DNA of 64,000 nucleotides from CAVSEK01 sp963726975 (GCA_963726975.1 CAVSEK010000010.1:1-64000); one strand, 5' to 3'; positions 8,907-18,550 are shown, counted from the stretch's first letter. Notes: generated by a model from the letters alone, not told the origin. Numbers and translations: made by a program.

Positions 8907-9332
8907 CTAGAGCAGCGGCGAGCAGCCCCGACAGGTCGGCACCGCTCGCCGCTGGCCCGCACGCGCCCGTCGCGGCGTCGCGTCGGCCCAGGCGAGGTCG
9001 CCGGTCGCGAGCCGCACCCACGCCAGCGGGCTCGCACCTCGACGACGTTGGGCGGCGTGCCGCGGGTGTGGCGCGGGCCCTGCACGCACTGCACGGCGGC
9101 GTACGGCGGGACGCGCAGCTCGACGGTCCTGCCCGGCACCCGGTCGGCCAGCCGACGGGCGAGCAGCCGGCAGGCGAGCCGCAGGGCGCCGCGGTCCGGC
9201 TCGTCGGCGGCGGCGACCGCGCGGGCCAGCTGGTCGACGAGCGCGTCGGGGTCGGCGGCCGGGTCGGCGTCGGGGTCCTGGGCGGCGAGGGCGGCGACGA
9301 GCTGGTCGGGGTCGGGGGCGCGGGCGGGCACC
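8907..9332 (-). pseudogene. Sterol-carrier-like (SCP_3 type) protein, several frameshifts
   Basis: The fragments read MPARAPDPDQLVAALAAQD, then ELRVPPYAAVQCVQGPRHT and RGTPPNVVE, then SPLAWVRLATGDLAWADA and GRVRASGE, ending near LLPLL. This matches the actinobacterial SCP-like family found beside purF, whose usual hallmark is the R/H-T-R-G-T-P-P-N-V-V-E segment followed by a W-x-R-L-A-T-G motif. The likely length is about 140 residues. Four indels are needed (near 9034, 8972, 8949 and 8917). The GTG start is 6 nt after the stop of the upstream phosphodiester glycosidase gene, so the two are probably co-translated. The ligand is unknown. Confidence 0.7.
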
Positions 9333-9336
9333 GGCG

Positions 9337-10624
9337 TCAGCGGACCGGTGGGAGCGACGGGAGCGGCGGGGGGAGCGGTGCGGGGGTCGACGGGCCGGCG
9401 AGGTCGGCGAGGTCGGCGAGCAGGCCGCCGGTGCTGGCCAGGTCGGCGAGGTCGGCGGGGTCGGGCAGGCCGAGCCCGCCCGGGACGGGGGCGCGGAGCG
9501 GGAGCGGCGGGCCGGGCGTACGACCAGCGCGCTGCTGACCGCCCGCTCGGTGCCGTCCGAGGGCCGGTTGCCGAGCTTCCCGCGCACCCACATCGCGCTG
9601 GAGCCGCCGCCGTCGAGGTTGACCGCCTGCACCGCGCCGAGGTCGACGAGCAGCCGGGCGAGCTGCCGCAGGCTCATGCCGGTGCTCCACCCGCGCTGCC
9701 GGCCGTCCACGACGACGAGCAGGGACCGGCCGTCGCGGGTCACGCCGACGGCGGTGCGCGGGGCGGCGGCCTGCACGTACGCCCCCGGCCGGTCGACGTC
9801 GGCGCTGTTCACGCGGCCGCTGGTGACCAGCTGCTCGCTGGCCCCGACGAGCGACCAGCCGCCGGTGGTGCCGAGCGAGGAGGCCAGGGTGACCGGACGG
9901 CCGACCTGCAGGGTGCGCAGCGCGCCGTCGCCCGCGCTCCCCGGGCGGGCGACGAGCACGGCACCGCCGGCGGGGACCGCGGGCGGTGCGGCCGAGCAGC
10001 GCCGGGCGCGGACGACGGACGGGGTGGCGGTGCGGCCGTCGTCGCCGGTGCGGGGCGCCCCGGCCGGGGCGAGCGCCGCATAGCAGGCACCGCCCGGCGC
10101 GGTCTCCGGGCTGCCTCCGGCCGCGGTGAACCCGACGACGTCGTCGCCGGCCGGGGCTCCGCTGTTCCACCGCACGACGGGGGTGCGCCGCGACCCGTCG
10201 ACGACGGCCGCGTCGACGGCGGGGAACCCGACCACCGAGCGCCCCGCCCGCGTGGTGCTCACGCCGCGGCCGACGGCCTGCGCGGTCTGCACGAGCGCAC
10301 CGTCGGCCGCGAAGGCGTGCACCGGCCGACCCGACGCGAGCCCGAAGTCGCCGTTGACGGCGAGCACGGCGCCGCTGCGGGCGGCCATCGAGGAGGTCCG
10401 CTCGACCACGCCGAGCCGGTCACCGGCGAGGACCGCACCCGGGCGCGCACCCTTCCCGGGTCGACGACGGCGACGAACGCCTTCGAGCCGGACCGCTCGA
10501 CGACCCGGTAGGCCACGCCGGGCGCGACCTCCACCGTGCTGCCCGCCCCGCCGGGGACCGCGCCCACGAGCAGGACGAGCGGGACGACGGCGAGCGCGGC
10601 TCGCCCGGTCAGACGCAGCGGCAC
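9337..10624 (-). CDS. Secreted phosphodiester glycosidase (NAGPA domain), frameshifts
   Basis: A secreted protein with a signal peptide (PLRLTGRAALAVVPLVLLVG) and a NAGPA-type domain, recognised by VLAVNGDFGLASGRPVHAF in its N-terminal part and VQAVNLDGGGSSAMWVRGK near the C-terminus. The family removes GlcNAc from phosphodiesters or resembles exopolysaccharide-related glycosidases; the actual substrate is not known. The C-terminal tail is a low-complexity Ala-Asp-Leu/Pro stretch ending PSLPPVR. Two breaks are needed: a missing base near 10441 just after VRAR, and another shift near 9500 before the tail. The GTG at 10624 is chosen because it begins the signal peptide. Its placement inside a purine cluster is unusual. 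Confidence 0.75.
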
Positions 10625-10831
10625 GGCAGCTCCAGGGGCGCTCGGGGTACCGGCCGGCGAGCACCGGTCAGGCGCCCGGACCGGGACGATCCGGGCAGGT
10701 GCCCACCCTCCCACCTGTCGCCGCCGACCCGGCACACCGGCCGCCGGTGTCGCGACGGTGGGCGGGCTCGGCGCGGTGGGCGGGGCGGCGCGGGCCGGGG
10801 AAGTGGCGTCGGCGTCGGCGTCGGCCGGCGA

Positions 10832-13208
10832 TCAGCCGAGGTCGGGCTGCTCCGGGCTCCCGGGACGGGACGGGCCGGCGAGCGCCGGGGCGGCGGGAGC
10901 GTGCGGGCCCGCACCGGCGAGCGGGCCGAACAGCGCCGGCAGCGTCCCCTCGTACGCCTCGCGGAGGCGCTCGAGCGGGACCGACAGGACGTCCTGCACG
11001 TCGAGGGCGGTGCCGTCGGTGACGCCGATGCGGGCGCAGGGCAGGCCGCGGGCGTCGCACATCTCGGTGAAGCGCAGCTCCTCGCTGCGCGGGACCGACA
11101 CGAGCGCCCGGCCGGTCGACTCGCTGAAGAGCTGCACGAAGGGCGTGGGGCCCGCGGGCAGGACGACCCGGGCCCCGATGCCCCGTGCGAGCGCCGACTC
11201 CACCAGCGCCTGGGCCAGCCCGCCGTCGGACAGGTCGTGGGCGCTGGACAGCATCCCGTCGCGGCTGCCGCTGACGAGCACCTGGGCGAGCAGCCGCTCG
11301 CGCTCGAGGTCGACGGCCGGCGGGGTGCCGCCGAGGTGCCGGTGCTCGGCCCAGGCCCACTCGCTGCCGCCGAGCTCGTCGCGGGTGTCGCCGAGCAGCA
11401 GCAGCGACTCGCCCTCGGCCTGGAAGCCCATCGGGGTGCGCCGCGCGACGTCGTCGAACAGCCCCAGCACGCCGACGACCGGCGTCGGGTTGATCGGGGT
11501 GCCCGCGGTGGAGTTGTAGAAGCTCACGTTGCCGCCGGTGACCGGGGTCTGCAGCACCCGGCAGGCGTCGGCGAGCCCGCGGGTCGCCTCGGCGAACTGC
11601 CACATGACCTCGGGGTCCTCGGGGCTGCCGAAGTTGAGGCAGTTGGTCACCGCGAGGGGGACCGCGCCGGTGGCCGCGACGTTGCGGTAGGCCTCGGCGA
11701 GGGCGAGCTGCGCCCCGGCGTACGGGTCGAGGCGGGTGTAGCGGCCGTTGCCGTCGGTCGCGAGCGCGACGCCGAGCCCGGTCTCCTCCGACAGGCGCAC
11801 GACGCCGGCGTCCTCGGGCCAGGCGAGCACGGTGCCGCCCTGCACGACCCGGTCGTACTGCTCGACGACCCAGCGCCGGCTGCACAGGCCGGGGCTGGCG
11901 ACCAGGCGCAGCAGCAGGTCGGCGGTGACCTCGGGGTGCTCGGGCGCGGCGGCGGCGCGCAGCGCGTCGAGGTCGGCAGGGCGGGTCATCGGCCGCTCGT
12001 AGACCGGGCCGTCGTCGGCCAGCGAGCCCGGCGGCACGTCGACCACCGTCTCGCCGTGCCACAGCACCCGCAGCCGGTCGCCCTCGACGACCTCGCCGAT
12101 CGCGGTGGCGAGCACGCCCCACTTCGTGCGCGATCTCCAGCACCCGGTCGAGGTGGCGCGGCTCGACGATCGCGAGCATGCGCTCCTGCGACTCGCTGGC
12201 CAGCACCTCGTGCGGCTCCATGCTCGCCTCGCGCAGCGGGACCCGGTCCAGGTGCGCGACCATCCCGGACCGGCCGGCGGCGCTCGTCTCGGTGAGCGCG
12301 CAGGTCAGGCCGGCGCCGCCGAGGTCCTGGATCCCCGCGACGAGCCCCTCGTCGAACATCTCCAGGCAGCTCTCGATGAGCAGCTTCTCGGTGAAGGGGT
12401 CGCCGACCTGCACCGCCGGCCGGTTGACCGGCCCGTCCTCCTCGAACGTGGCGCTGGCGAGCACCGACACCCCGCCGATGCCGTCGCGCCCGGTCTTGGC
12501 GCCGAGCAGCACCACCGCGTTGCCGACCCCCGGGCCGCGGACAGCTGGATCCGGTCCTTGGGCAGCACGCCCAGGCACAGCGCGTTGACCAGCGGGTTGC
12601 CCTGGTAGCTCGGGTCGAAGACGACCTCGCCGCCGACGTTGGGCAGGCCGAGGCAGTTGCCGTAGCCGGCGATGCCCGCGACGATCCCCGGCAGCACCCG
12701 GGCGGTGTCGGGGTGGTCGGCGTCGCCGAAGCGCAGCGGGTCCATGACGAGCACCGGGCGCGCCCCCATGGTGAGGATGTCGCGGACGATGCCGCCGATG
12801 CCGGTCGCCGCGCCCTGGTAGGGCTCGACGTAGCTCGGGTGGTTGTGCGACTCGACCTTGAACGTGACGGCGAGCCCCTCACCGACGTCGACGACCCCGG
12901 CGTTCTCCCCCATGCCGACGAGCATCCGGTCGCGGACCGCCGCCGGGAGGTCCTGCGCGATCGCCCCGAACTGCCGCAGGTGCACCTTGCTGCTCTTGTA
13001 GGAGCAGTGCTCGCTCCACATGATCGAGTACATGCGACAGCTCGGCGGTCGTCGGCCGGCGCCCCAGCACCTCGCGGATCCGGTCGTACTCGTCCTCCTG
13101 CAGCCCGAGCGCGAGGAAGGGCTGCTCCTCGTACGGCGTGCGCTCGGCCCGCTCGACGGTGTCCAGCTCGACGGCACCCGACAGCGACTCGTCGACCGGG
13201 CCGGTCAC
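10832..13208 (-). CDS. purL: FGAM synthase subunit PurL (small type), three frameshifts
   Basis: Catalytic ATP-binding subunit that makes FGAM from FGAR using ammonia from PurQ, with PurS as the bridging subunit. Visible motifs are MWSEHCSYKSSKVHLRQFG, VTFKVESHNHPSYVEPYQGA, GIQDLGGAGLTCALTE, NCLNFGSPEDPEVMWQF, TPVTGGNVSFYN and SSAHDLSDGGLAQAL. The glutaminase domain of the long PurL is absent, consistent with the separate purQ and purS. An extra base near 13035, a missing base near 12535 and an extra base near 12128 break the frame. As purL is needed for purine prototrophy and the protein is otherwise intact, these are likely errors. The GTG start overlaps the purQ stop. Confidence 0.93.
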
Positions 13209-13864
13209 GCCGCCACGCCCAGCAGGCCGGTGAAGAAGCCGAGCCCGTCGGTGCCGGCGCCGGTGAGGGCCTCCACGGCGTGCTCCGGGTGCGGCATGAT
13301 CCCGACGACGTTCCCCGGCGCGTTGCTGATCCCGGCGATGTCGCGCGCGCTGCCGTTGGGGTTGCCCCCGGCGTAGTAGGCGACCACCCGGCCCTGCGCC
13401 TCGAGCTCGTCGAGCGTGCGCTCGTCGGCGACGTAGCAGCCCTCGCCGTTCTTCACAGGGATGGTGATCTCCTGGCCGAGGTCGCGGGTCCAGGGGCTGT
13501 CGCGCCGGGCGACGCGCAGCCGCTGGTCGCGGTGCACGAAGCGCAGCGCCTGGTTGCGGGTGAGCGCGCCCGGCAGCAGGTGGGCCTCGCAGAGCACCTG
13601 GAAGCCGTTGCAGATGCCGAGGACCGGCAGCCCCCCGCGGGCCTGCTCCTTGATCGTCGCCACCACCGGGCTCAGCGCGGCGATCGCGCCGGCGCGCAGG
13701 TGGTCGCCGTACGAGAACCCGCCGGGCAGCACCACCGCGTCGACGCCGTGCAGGTCCGGGTCGGCGTGCCAGAGCGGGACGGCGGTCCCGCCGGCCAGGC
13801 GGACGGCGCGCTGCGCGTCGCGGTCGTCGAGGCTGCCGGGGAAGGTGACGACGCCGATCTGCAC
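13205..13864 (-). CDS. purQ: FGAM synthase glutaminase subunit
   Basis: A class I glutamine amidotransferase of 219 residues that supplies ammonia to PurL. It shows VVLPGGFSYGDHLRAGAIA, the nucleophile Cys in GLPVLGICNGFQVLCE, and the catalytic His/Glu in GIMPHPEHAVE. The frame is intact. The GTG at 13864 is preceded by TAGTCT (13872-13877 on the minus strand) with a 7-nt spacer, the same arrangement as at several neighbouring genes, which suggests a leaderless transcript starting here. The stop overlaps the purL GTG by four bases. Confidence 0.96.
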   Translation of the reverse strand: MQIGVVTFPGSLDDRDAQRAVRLAGGTAVPLWHADPDLHGVDAVVLPGGFSYGDHLRAGAIAALSPVVATIKEQARGGLPVLGICNGFQVLCEAHLLPGALTRNQALRFVHRDQRLRVARRDSPWTRDLGQEITIPVKNGEGCYVADERTLDELEAQGRVVAYYAGGNPNGSARDIAGISNAPGNVVGIMPHPEHAVEALTGAGTDGLGFFTGLLGVAA

Positions 13865-13871
13865 GCGGTCG

Positions 13872-13877
13872 AGACTA
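13872..13877 (-). promoter_or_regulatory. -10-like box of purQ (leaderless)
   Basis: TAGTCT on the minus strand with a 7-nt spacer before the GTG of purQ. It suggests an internal promoter inside the purS-purL unit. Confidence 0.45.
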
Positions 13878-13895
13878 CCGGCGCGCCCCGGGCGC

Positions 13896-14399
13896 TCACT
13901 CGCGCTCGGGCGCCTCGTCCATGGTGTCCTCGCGGCTCCACGGGCCGTCCTTCGGCTCGGGCAGGTCCTCGGTCCAGTGCTGGATCACCGAGCCCTCGCG
14001 CCACTCGAGCTTCTTCTCCAGGTGCACGACCGTGCCCTTCTGCGGCCGGTTGATGAAGGTCACCTTGTCGACGAGCGCGCGCATGAGCTGGATGCCGCGC
14101 CCGCCCTCGGCGGCGTCGTCGGCGTCGTCGAGCCCCTCGAGGCTGCCGTCGAAGCCGCCGCCGCGGTCGACGACCTCGAGCACGCACTGGTCGCCGTCGA
14201 TGCCGGCGGACACCTCGTACTCGTCGCCGTCGGCCGCGTGGTCGAGCACGTTGGTGCAGGCCTCGGTGAGGGCGAGCTGGATGTCGGCGGTCACGTCCTC
14301 GCGCACGCCCAGCACGTCCATCGACTGCTTGAGCAGCCGCCGGACCACCGGCACGGAGATCTCGTCGCGGGGCAGGGCCAGCGTCAGCTTGATCTCCAC
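13896..14399 (-). CDS. RsbW-type ATP-binding protein (anti-sigma factor-like)
   Basis: A 167-residue single-domain GHKL ATPase. The N box is in ALTEACTNVLDHA, the G1-like motif is DRGGGFD, and GGRGIQLM follows as the G2-like segment. This is the layout of RsbW/SpoIIAB-type serine kinases and related anti-sigma regulatory proteins. It has no membrane segment. The C-terminus adds about 40 residues (HLEKKLEWREGSVIQHW onwards) beyond the core. The gene lies between purS and purQ on the same strand, 31 bp upstream of purQ and 9 bp after the purS stop, so it may be co-expressed with purine synthesis. No cognate sigma factor or anti-anti-sigma is encoded nearby, so its target is unknown. Confidence 0.85.
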   Translation of the reverse strand: MEIKLTLALPRDEISVPVVRRLLKQSMDVLGVREDVTADIQLALTEACTNVLDHAADGDEYEVSAGIDGDQCVLEVVDRGGGFDGSLEGLDDADDAAEGGRGIQLMRALVDKVTFINRPQKGTVVHLEKKLEWREGSVIQHWTEDLPEPKDGPWSREDTMDEAPERE

Positions 14400-14408
14400 C
14401 CCGCGGTG

Positions 14409-14666
14409 CTACCCCTGCGCGGCAGGGCGCACGCGGAAGTCCTCGATCACGGGGTTGCTGAGCAGCGTCTCCGCGAGGTGGCGCGCCTGGTGCAGCGCGG
14501 CGGCCTCGTCGTCGGCCTCGATCTCGAGCTCGACGTGCTTGCCGATCCGCACGCTGCGGGGGGCGGGCCGGCCGAGCGTCGGGATCGCGTTGGCGACCGC
14601 CTGGCCCTGGGGGTCGAGGATCTCGGGCTTGAGCATGACGTCCACGACCACCGAGTGCACGGGCAT
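14409..14666 (-). CDS. purS: FGAM synthase subunit PurS
   Basis: An 85-residue bridging subunit that couples PurQ and PurL. It begins MPVHSVVVDVMLKPEILDPQ and contains GQAVANAIPTLG and RIGKHVELEI, typical of the family. The frame is intact. A TAGCCT box at 14674-14679 on the minus strand lies 7 nt upstream of the ATG, so transcription probably begins at the start codon. This is the first gene of a purS - ATPase - purQ - purL unit. Confidence 0.95.
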   Translation of the reverse strand: MPVHSVVVDVMLKPEILDPQGQAVANAIPTLGRPAPRSVRIGKHVELEIEADDEAAALHQARHLAETLLSNPVIEDFRVRPAAQG

Positions 14667-14673
14667 GCGGGGC

Positions 14674-14679
14674 AGGCTA
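14674..14679 (-). promoter_or_regulatory. -10-like box of purS (leaderless)
   Basis: TAGCCT on the minus strand, 7 nt upstream of the purS ATG. Comparable boxes with the same spacing precede purQ (13872-13877), purD (21849-21854), pyrE (33552-33557) and others in this window. Confidence 0.5.
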
Positions 14680-14779
14680 CCGGTGGGGGCCCGGGCGCCC
14701 CGGGCCGCCGAGGCGGGCGGGGGACGCGGTCGCCGGTCCCTCGGTCAGCTCCTCCGGCACCGGCGCGTCCCCTGGAGCC

Positions 14780-14866
14780 GATCTTCGCCTCGTGGGAGCC
14801 GATCTTCGCCGCGTGGGACCTGCTCACGCTCAGGAGCGAGATCGTTGCGGCGATCGGGCGAAGATC
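14780..14866. repeat. Nested palindromic repeat, copy A
   Basis: The box GATCTTCGCC occurs at 14780 and 14801 and its inverse GGCGAAGATC at 14857-14866. Between them, after ACGCTCAG, lies an inner palindrome GATCGTTGCGGCGATC at 14840-14855. The outer boxes and inner arms can fold into a nested hairpin. A second copy with the same core lies at 15959-16045, on the other side of the AbiEi/DUF559 gene. Confidence 0.85.
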
Positions 14867-14901
14867 GTCAGGGGAACGGTCGTACGCCGGCCGCACCCGC
14901 G

Positions 14902-15843
14902 TCACGCAGCCAGGTCGGCGAGCGTCGGCAGGGGGCGCAGGCGGGGCGCGCGGAGGGTGTCCGGGCCGGTGAGCACGGTGCGCGAGCGGCCCGCCGCGAG
15001 CTCGAGCGCCCGGCGGACCTCGGCGACCAGGTCGGCGGGCGTACGGCGGTAGACGTCCGAGGCGGTGTAGCGGCGCAGCTCGAGGCCGAGCTCGGCGATC
15101 CGCGTCTGCCGCCGCCGCTCGGCGACGAACACGTCGTCGCGCAGCCGCTCCCGGCGGCCGTCGAACTCCAGGACCACGCCGTCGACGTACAGGTCCGCCC
15201 GGCCGACGTGACCGCCCGGGCCGTACAGGTCGCGCTGGACCTCCAGCCCGGTCAGCCCGCCCGCGAGCAGGGCGAGCCGCAGCCGGGTCTCCATCGGCGA
15301 CTCGCTGCGGGAGTGCATCAGCGCCACCGCCCGGCGCGCCGCCGCCACGCCCCTCAACCCCTGGGCGCGCTCGAGGGCGACCCGCACCTGGACGTACGTC
15401 GCGGCGCCGCTGCGCAGGACCTGGTCCCCCACGACGACGGCCTCCACGACGGGCTCGGCACGGGCGACGTCGACCACCGCCCGCGCGGCGGACACGCGCA
15501 GCAGGCCGTCGGCCTCGCACAGCTCGGCCGGCGGGAGCAGCGCGCTGCGGGCGCGCACGTCGGGGCGCGGCACCAGGTGACGGCCCCGCGGAGCCACCGC
15601 GTCGAGGACGTCCCCGAGCACGTCCACGCCCAGCAGCCACAGGGCCGTACGGCCGGCGACCGCGACGTCTGCGGGCAGGACGGCGCGGAGCGCGGCGACC
15701 CGCAGGCGGGGCGAGTCGGGTTCGGCGCGCGGGGCGTACGCGCCTCTCAGGACCCGGCGCCAGTCGCCGTCGCGGACCAGTCGTCGCGCGGCTGCTTCGC
15801 TGCCGGCCTGCTCGACCAGGTGCTGCCAGGTGCGGACCTCCAC
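14902..15843 (-). CDS. AbiEi-like / DUF559 endonuclease-domain protein
   Basis: A 313-residue protein of the actinobacterial family with an N-terminal winged-helix, AbiEi antitoxin-like part (VRTWQHLVEQAGSEAAARRL, WRRVLRGAYAPRAEPDSPRL) and a C-terminal DUF559 part related to very-short-patch-repair endonucleases (VLEFDGRRERLRDDVFVAER, RRQTRIAELGLELRRYTASD). The role is not established: toxin-antitoxin, DNA repair or mobile-element related functions have been suggested for the family. GTG 15843 gives the conserved VEVRTWQ start; an upstream GTG at 15915 is in frame and possible. It stands alone between purS and purC and is flanked on both sides by the same palindromic repeat, a sign that gene and repeats may have arrived together. 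Confidence 0.75.
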   Translation of the reverse strand: MEVRTWQHLVEQAGSEAAARRLVRDGDWRRVLRGAYAPRAEPDSPRLRVAALRAVLPADVAVAGRTALWLLGVDVLGDVLDAVAPRGRHLVPRPDVRARSALLPPAELCEADGLLRVSAARAVVDVARAEPVVEAVVVGDQVLRSGAATYVQVRVALERAQGLRGVAAARRAVALMHSRSESPMETRLRLALLAGGLTGLEVQRDLYGPGGHVGRADLYVDGVVLEFDGRRERLRDDVFVAERRRQTRIAELGLELRRYTASDVYRRTPADLVAEVRRALELAAGRSRTVLTGPDTLRAPRLRPLPTLADLAA

Positions 15844-15958
15844 GTCCGGGAGCGTGCCGGTCGGGGCGGGGAGCGCGCTGCGGCCGTCCACAGGCCGGGC
15901 GGCGCGGCCGTGCACAGGCAGGGCGCGCCGCAGTCGTTCCCAGGCCGGGCGCCGGGAC

Positions 15959-16045
15959 GATCTTCGCCCCGTTGCGGACCCCCACGCTCAGCAGGGTGAT
16001 CGTTGCGGCGATCAGGCGAAGATCGGCCCCCACGAGGCGAAGATC
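15959..16045. repeat. Nested palindromic repeat, copy B
   Basis: GATCTTCGCC at 15959-15968, ACGCTCAG, the inner palindrome GATCGTTGCGGCGATC at 15998-16013, then GGCGAAGATC at 16015-16024 and again at 16036-16045. The core is in the same orientation as copy A (14780-14866), but the extra single box is downstream here and upstream in copy A. Confidence 0.85.
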
Positions 16046-16106
16046 ACCGGGCAGGCGGGCAGGCGGGCGGCGGGCAGGCGGGCGAGCGCGGGCCGGCCCC
16101 GCGGGG

Positions 16107-17014
16107 TCAGGACTCGCGCAGGTAGCTGTCGAACGAGCTGCCGGTCAGGCGCTCGTACGCCTCGACGTAGCGGGCGCGGGTGGCCTCGACGACCTGCTCG
16201 GGCAGCTCGGGCCCCGGCTCGGTGCGGTCCCAGCCGGACGTGGTGAGCCAGTCCCGGACGTACTGCTTGTCGTAGGACGGCTGGCCCGGCCGGGCTCCCA
16301 GGTGCGGGCGTCCCAGAAGCGCGAGGAGTCGGGGGTCAGGACCTCGTCGCCGAGGGTGAGGACCCCGGCGGCGTCGTGGCCGAGCTCGAGCTTGGTGTCG
16401 GCGAGCAGGATGCCCCGCTCGGCGGCGAGCGCGGCGCCGCGGGCGTAGACGGCCAGCGTCACCCGGCGCAGCTCCTCCGCGACCTCGGCGCCGACGGCCC
16501 CGGCGACCGTGGCGAAGGAGACGTTCTCGTCGTGCGCGCCGAGCTCGGCCTTGGTGGCCGGCGTGAAGACCGGCTCCGGCAGCAGCGAGCCGTCCTCGAG
16601 CCCGTCCGGCAGCGCGACGCCGCACACCGCGCCGGTCGCGCGGTAGTCGGCGAGCCCGCTGCCGGTGAGGTAGCCGCGGGCCACGCACTCCACGGGCAGC
16701 ATCGACAGCCGCCGGCAGAGCATGGAGCGCCCGCGCAGCTGGTCGGCGTAGGGCGCGAGCGCCCCGGGGTAGTCGGCCACGTCCGCGGTGACCAGGTGGT
16801 CGGGCACGACCTCGCGCAGCTGGCCGAACCACCACAGCGACAGCCCGGTGAGCACCGCCCCCTTGTCGGGGACCGGCGTCGGGAGGACCACGTCGTACGC
16901 CGAGATCCGGTCCGAGGCGACCAGCAGCAGGGTGTCCTCGTCGACCTCGTAGAGCTCGCGGACCTTGCCGCGGGCCAGCAGCGGCAGCGGCAGAGGGGCG
17001 GGCGGCAGGATCAC
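16107..17014 (-). CDS. purC: SAICAR synthetase, one frameshift
   Basis: Condenses CAIR with aspartate in the eighth step of purine synthesis. It begins MILPPAPLPLPLLARGKVRE and contains ASDRISAYDVVLPTPVPDKG, VECVARGYLTGSG, LADTKLELGHDAAG and LTPDSSRFWDA, all typical. One base is missing near 16285, after WEPGRA, and the tail continues in another frame as QPSYDKQYVRDWLTTSGWD to SFDSYLRES. The total is about 303 residues, the normal length. The GTG start overlaps the purB stop by four bases, so the two are translationally coupled. Confidence 0.94.
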
Positions 17015-18318
17015 GTCAGCGCCGCGAGGCGCTCGAAGACCGGGGCGAGCCGCTCGAGGTAGCGCTCCGGCCGGCAGACCTCGTCGAGCCGGGCCTCGTC
17101 GAGCTGCTGCCCGGCGGCGGCCGCCTCCGCCGACAGGGTGGCGCGGAAGGGCTCGCCGGTCTCCCAGGTGCGCATGGCCGCGCGCTGCACGAAGGCGTAC
17201 GCGTCCTCGCGCGACAGCCCGGCCTCGACGAGCTCGAGCAGCACCGCGGAGGTGTAGATGAGCCCGCCGGAGGACTCGAGGTTGGCCCGCATCCGGTCGG
17301 GGTCGACGACCAGCCCGGTGACCAGCCGGGTGGTGAGGTGCAGCAGGTAGTCGGTGCCGATCGCGGCGTCGGGCAGCGCGACCCGCTCGGTGGAGGAGTG
17401 GCTGATGTCGCGCTCGTGCCACAGCGGGATGCCCTCCATGACGGGGACGACCTGGGCCCGTACGACGCGGGCGAGGCCGGCGATCCGCTCGGAGGCGATC
17501 GGGTTCTTCTTGTGCGGCATCGCCGAGGAGCCCTTCTGCCCCTTGCCGAACGGCTCGGACAGCTCGCGCACCTCGGTGCGCTGGCCGTGCCGCACCTCCA
17601 GGGCGAAGGCCTCGCAGACGGTGGCGATGACCGCCAGCGCCGACACCCACTCGGCGATGCCGTCGCGCAGCACGACCTGGGTCGCGGCCGGCGCCGGGGT
17701 CAGGCCCAGCCGCTCGGCGACCTGGACCTCGACGTCGGGGGAGATGTTGGAGTAGGTGCCGACCGCCCCGCTGATCTTGGCGACGGCGACCGCGGACCGG
17801 GCGGCGCGCAGCCGGTCGCGCGAGCGGGCCACGGCGAAGGCGAGGTCGGCGACCCGGTGCCCCCACGTCGTCGGCTCGGCGTGGATGCCGTGCGTGCGCC
17901 CGACCTTGACGGTGTCGCGGTGCGCGAGCCCGAGGTCGCGCAGCGCCGCGACGAGCGTGTCGCAGCGGGCCAGCAGCAGGTCGGTGGCCTCGACGAGCTG
18001 GAGCGCGAGCGCCGTGTCGAGCAGGTCCGAGGAGGTCATGCCGAAGTGCACGTACGCCGCGGCCTCGCGCGGCTCGGTGTTGTCGGCCCAGGCCGACAGG
18101 AACGCGATGACGTCGTGCTGGGTGACGGCCTCGATCTCGGCGACCGCCTCCGGGGTCGGCGGGGCGGCGGCCCGCACCGGCTCGACCGACGACGCGGGCA
18201 CGACGCCGGCGGCGGCGTGCGCCTCCAGCGCGAGCACCTCGACCGAGCACCACAGCTCGTACTTGTGGGCCTCGCTCCAGACCCGCCCCATCTCGGGCAG
18301 GGTGTAGCGCTCGATCAC
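17011..18318 (-). CDS. purB: Adenylosuccinate lyase
   Basis: Cleaves SAICAR and adenylosuccinate, acting twice in purine synthesis. The intact 435-residue protein carries the fumarase/ASL-superfamily signature in KGQKGSSAMPHKKNPIASER, the TSSDLLDTALALQL and VGRTHGIHAEPTTWGHR segments with the catalytic His, and a C-terminal helical domain. Start ATG at 18318. It begins a purB-purC pair. Length and motifs are normal. Confidence 0.96.
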   Translation of the reverse strand: MIERYTLPEMGRVWSEAHKYELWCSVEVLALEAHAAAGVVPASSVEPVRAAAPPTPEAVAEIEAVTQHDVIAFLSAWADNTEPREAAAYVHFGMTSSDLLDTALALQLVEATDLLLARCDTLVAALRDLGLAHRDTVKVGRTHGIHAEPTTWGHRVADLAFAVARSRDRLRAARSAVAVAKISGAVGTYSNISPDVEVQVAERLGLTPAPAATQVVLRDGIAEWVSALAVIATVCEAFALEVRHGQRTEVRELSEPFGKGQKGSSAMPHKKNPIASERIAGLARVVRAQVVPVMEGIPLWHERDISHSSTERVALPDAAIGTDYLLHLTTRLVTGLVVDPDRMRANLESSGGLIYTSAVLLELVEAGLSREDAYAFVQRAAMRTWETGEPFRATLSAEAAAAGQQLDEARLDEVCRPERYLERLAPVFERLAALT

Positions 18319-18550
18319 AGCGGTCTCCTCCGGGTCCGGGTGCCCCGCCAGTCTCGCAGAGCCCCCCGACGGTCACGCAGCGTCGCCGTGCAGTCCCGGA
18401 CCGCCATCTACAGGTGGGGTTCAGGAGGTGCGGCAGACGATGCGCCGCGCCGCGACCCGGCTCCGGTCGCGTCACGACCCGCAGGGCCGCCGGCCGGCCG
18501 GGCCGAGGCTGGCCGCAGCGCCCCCGCCCTCCCCGACCAGAAGGACCTGC

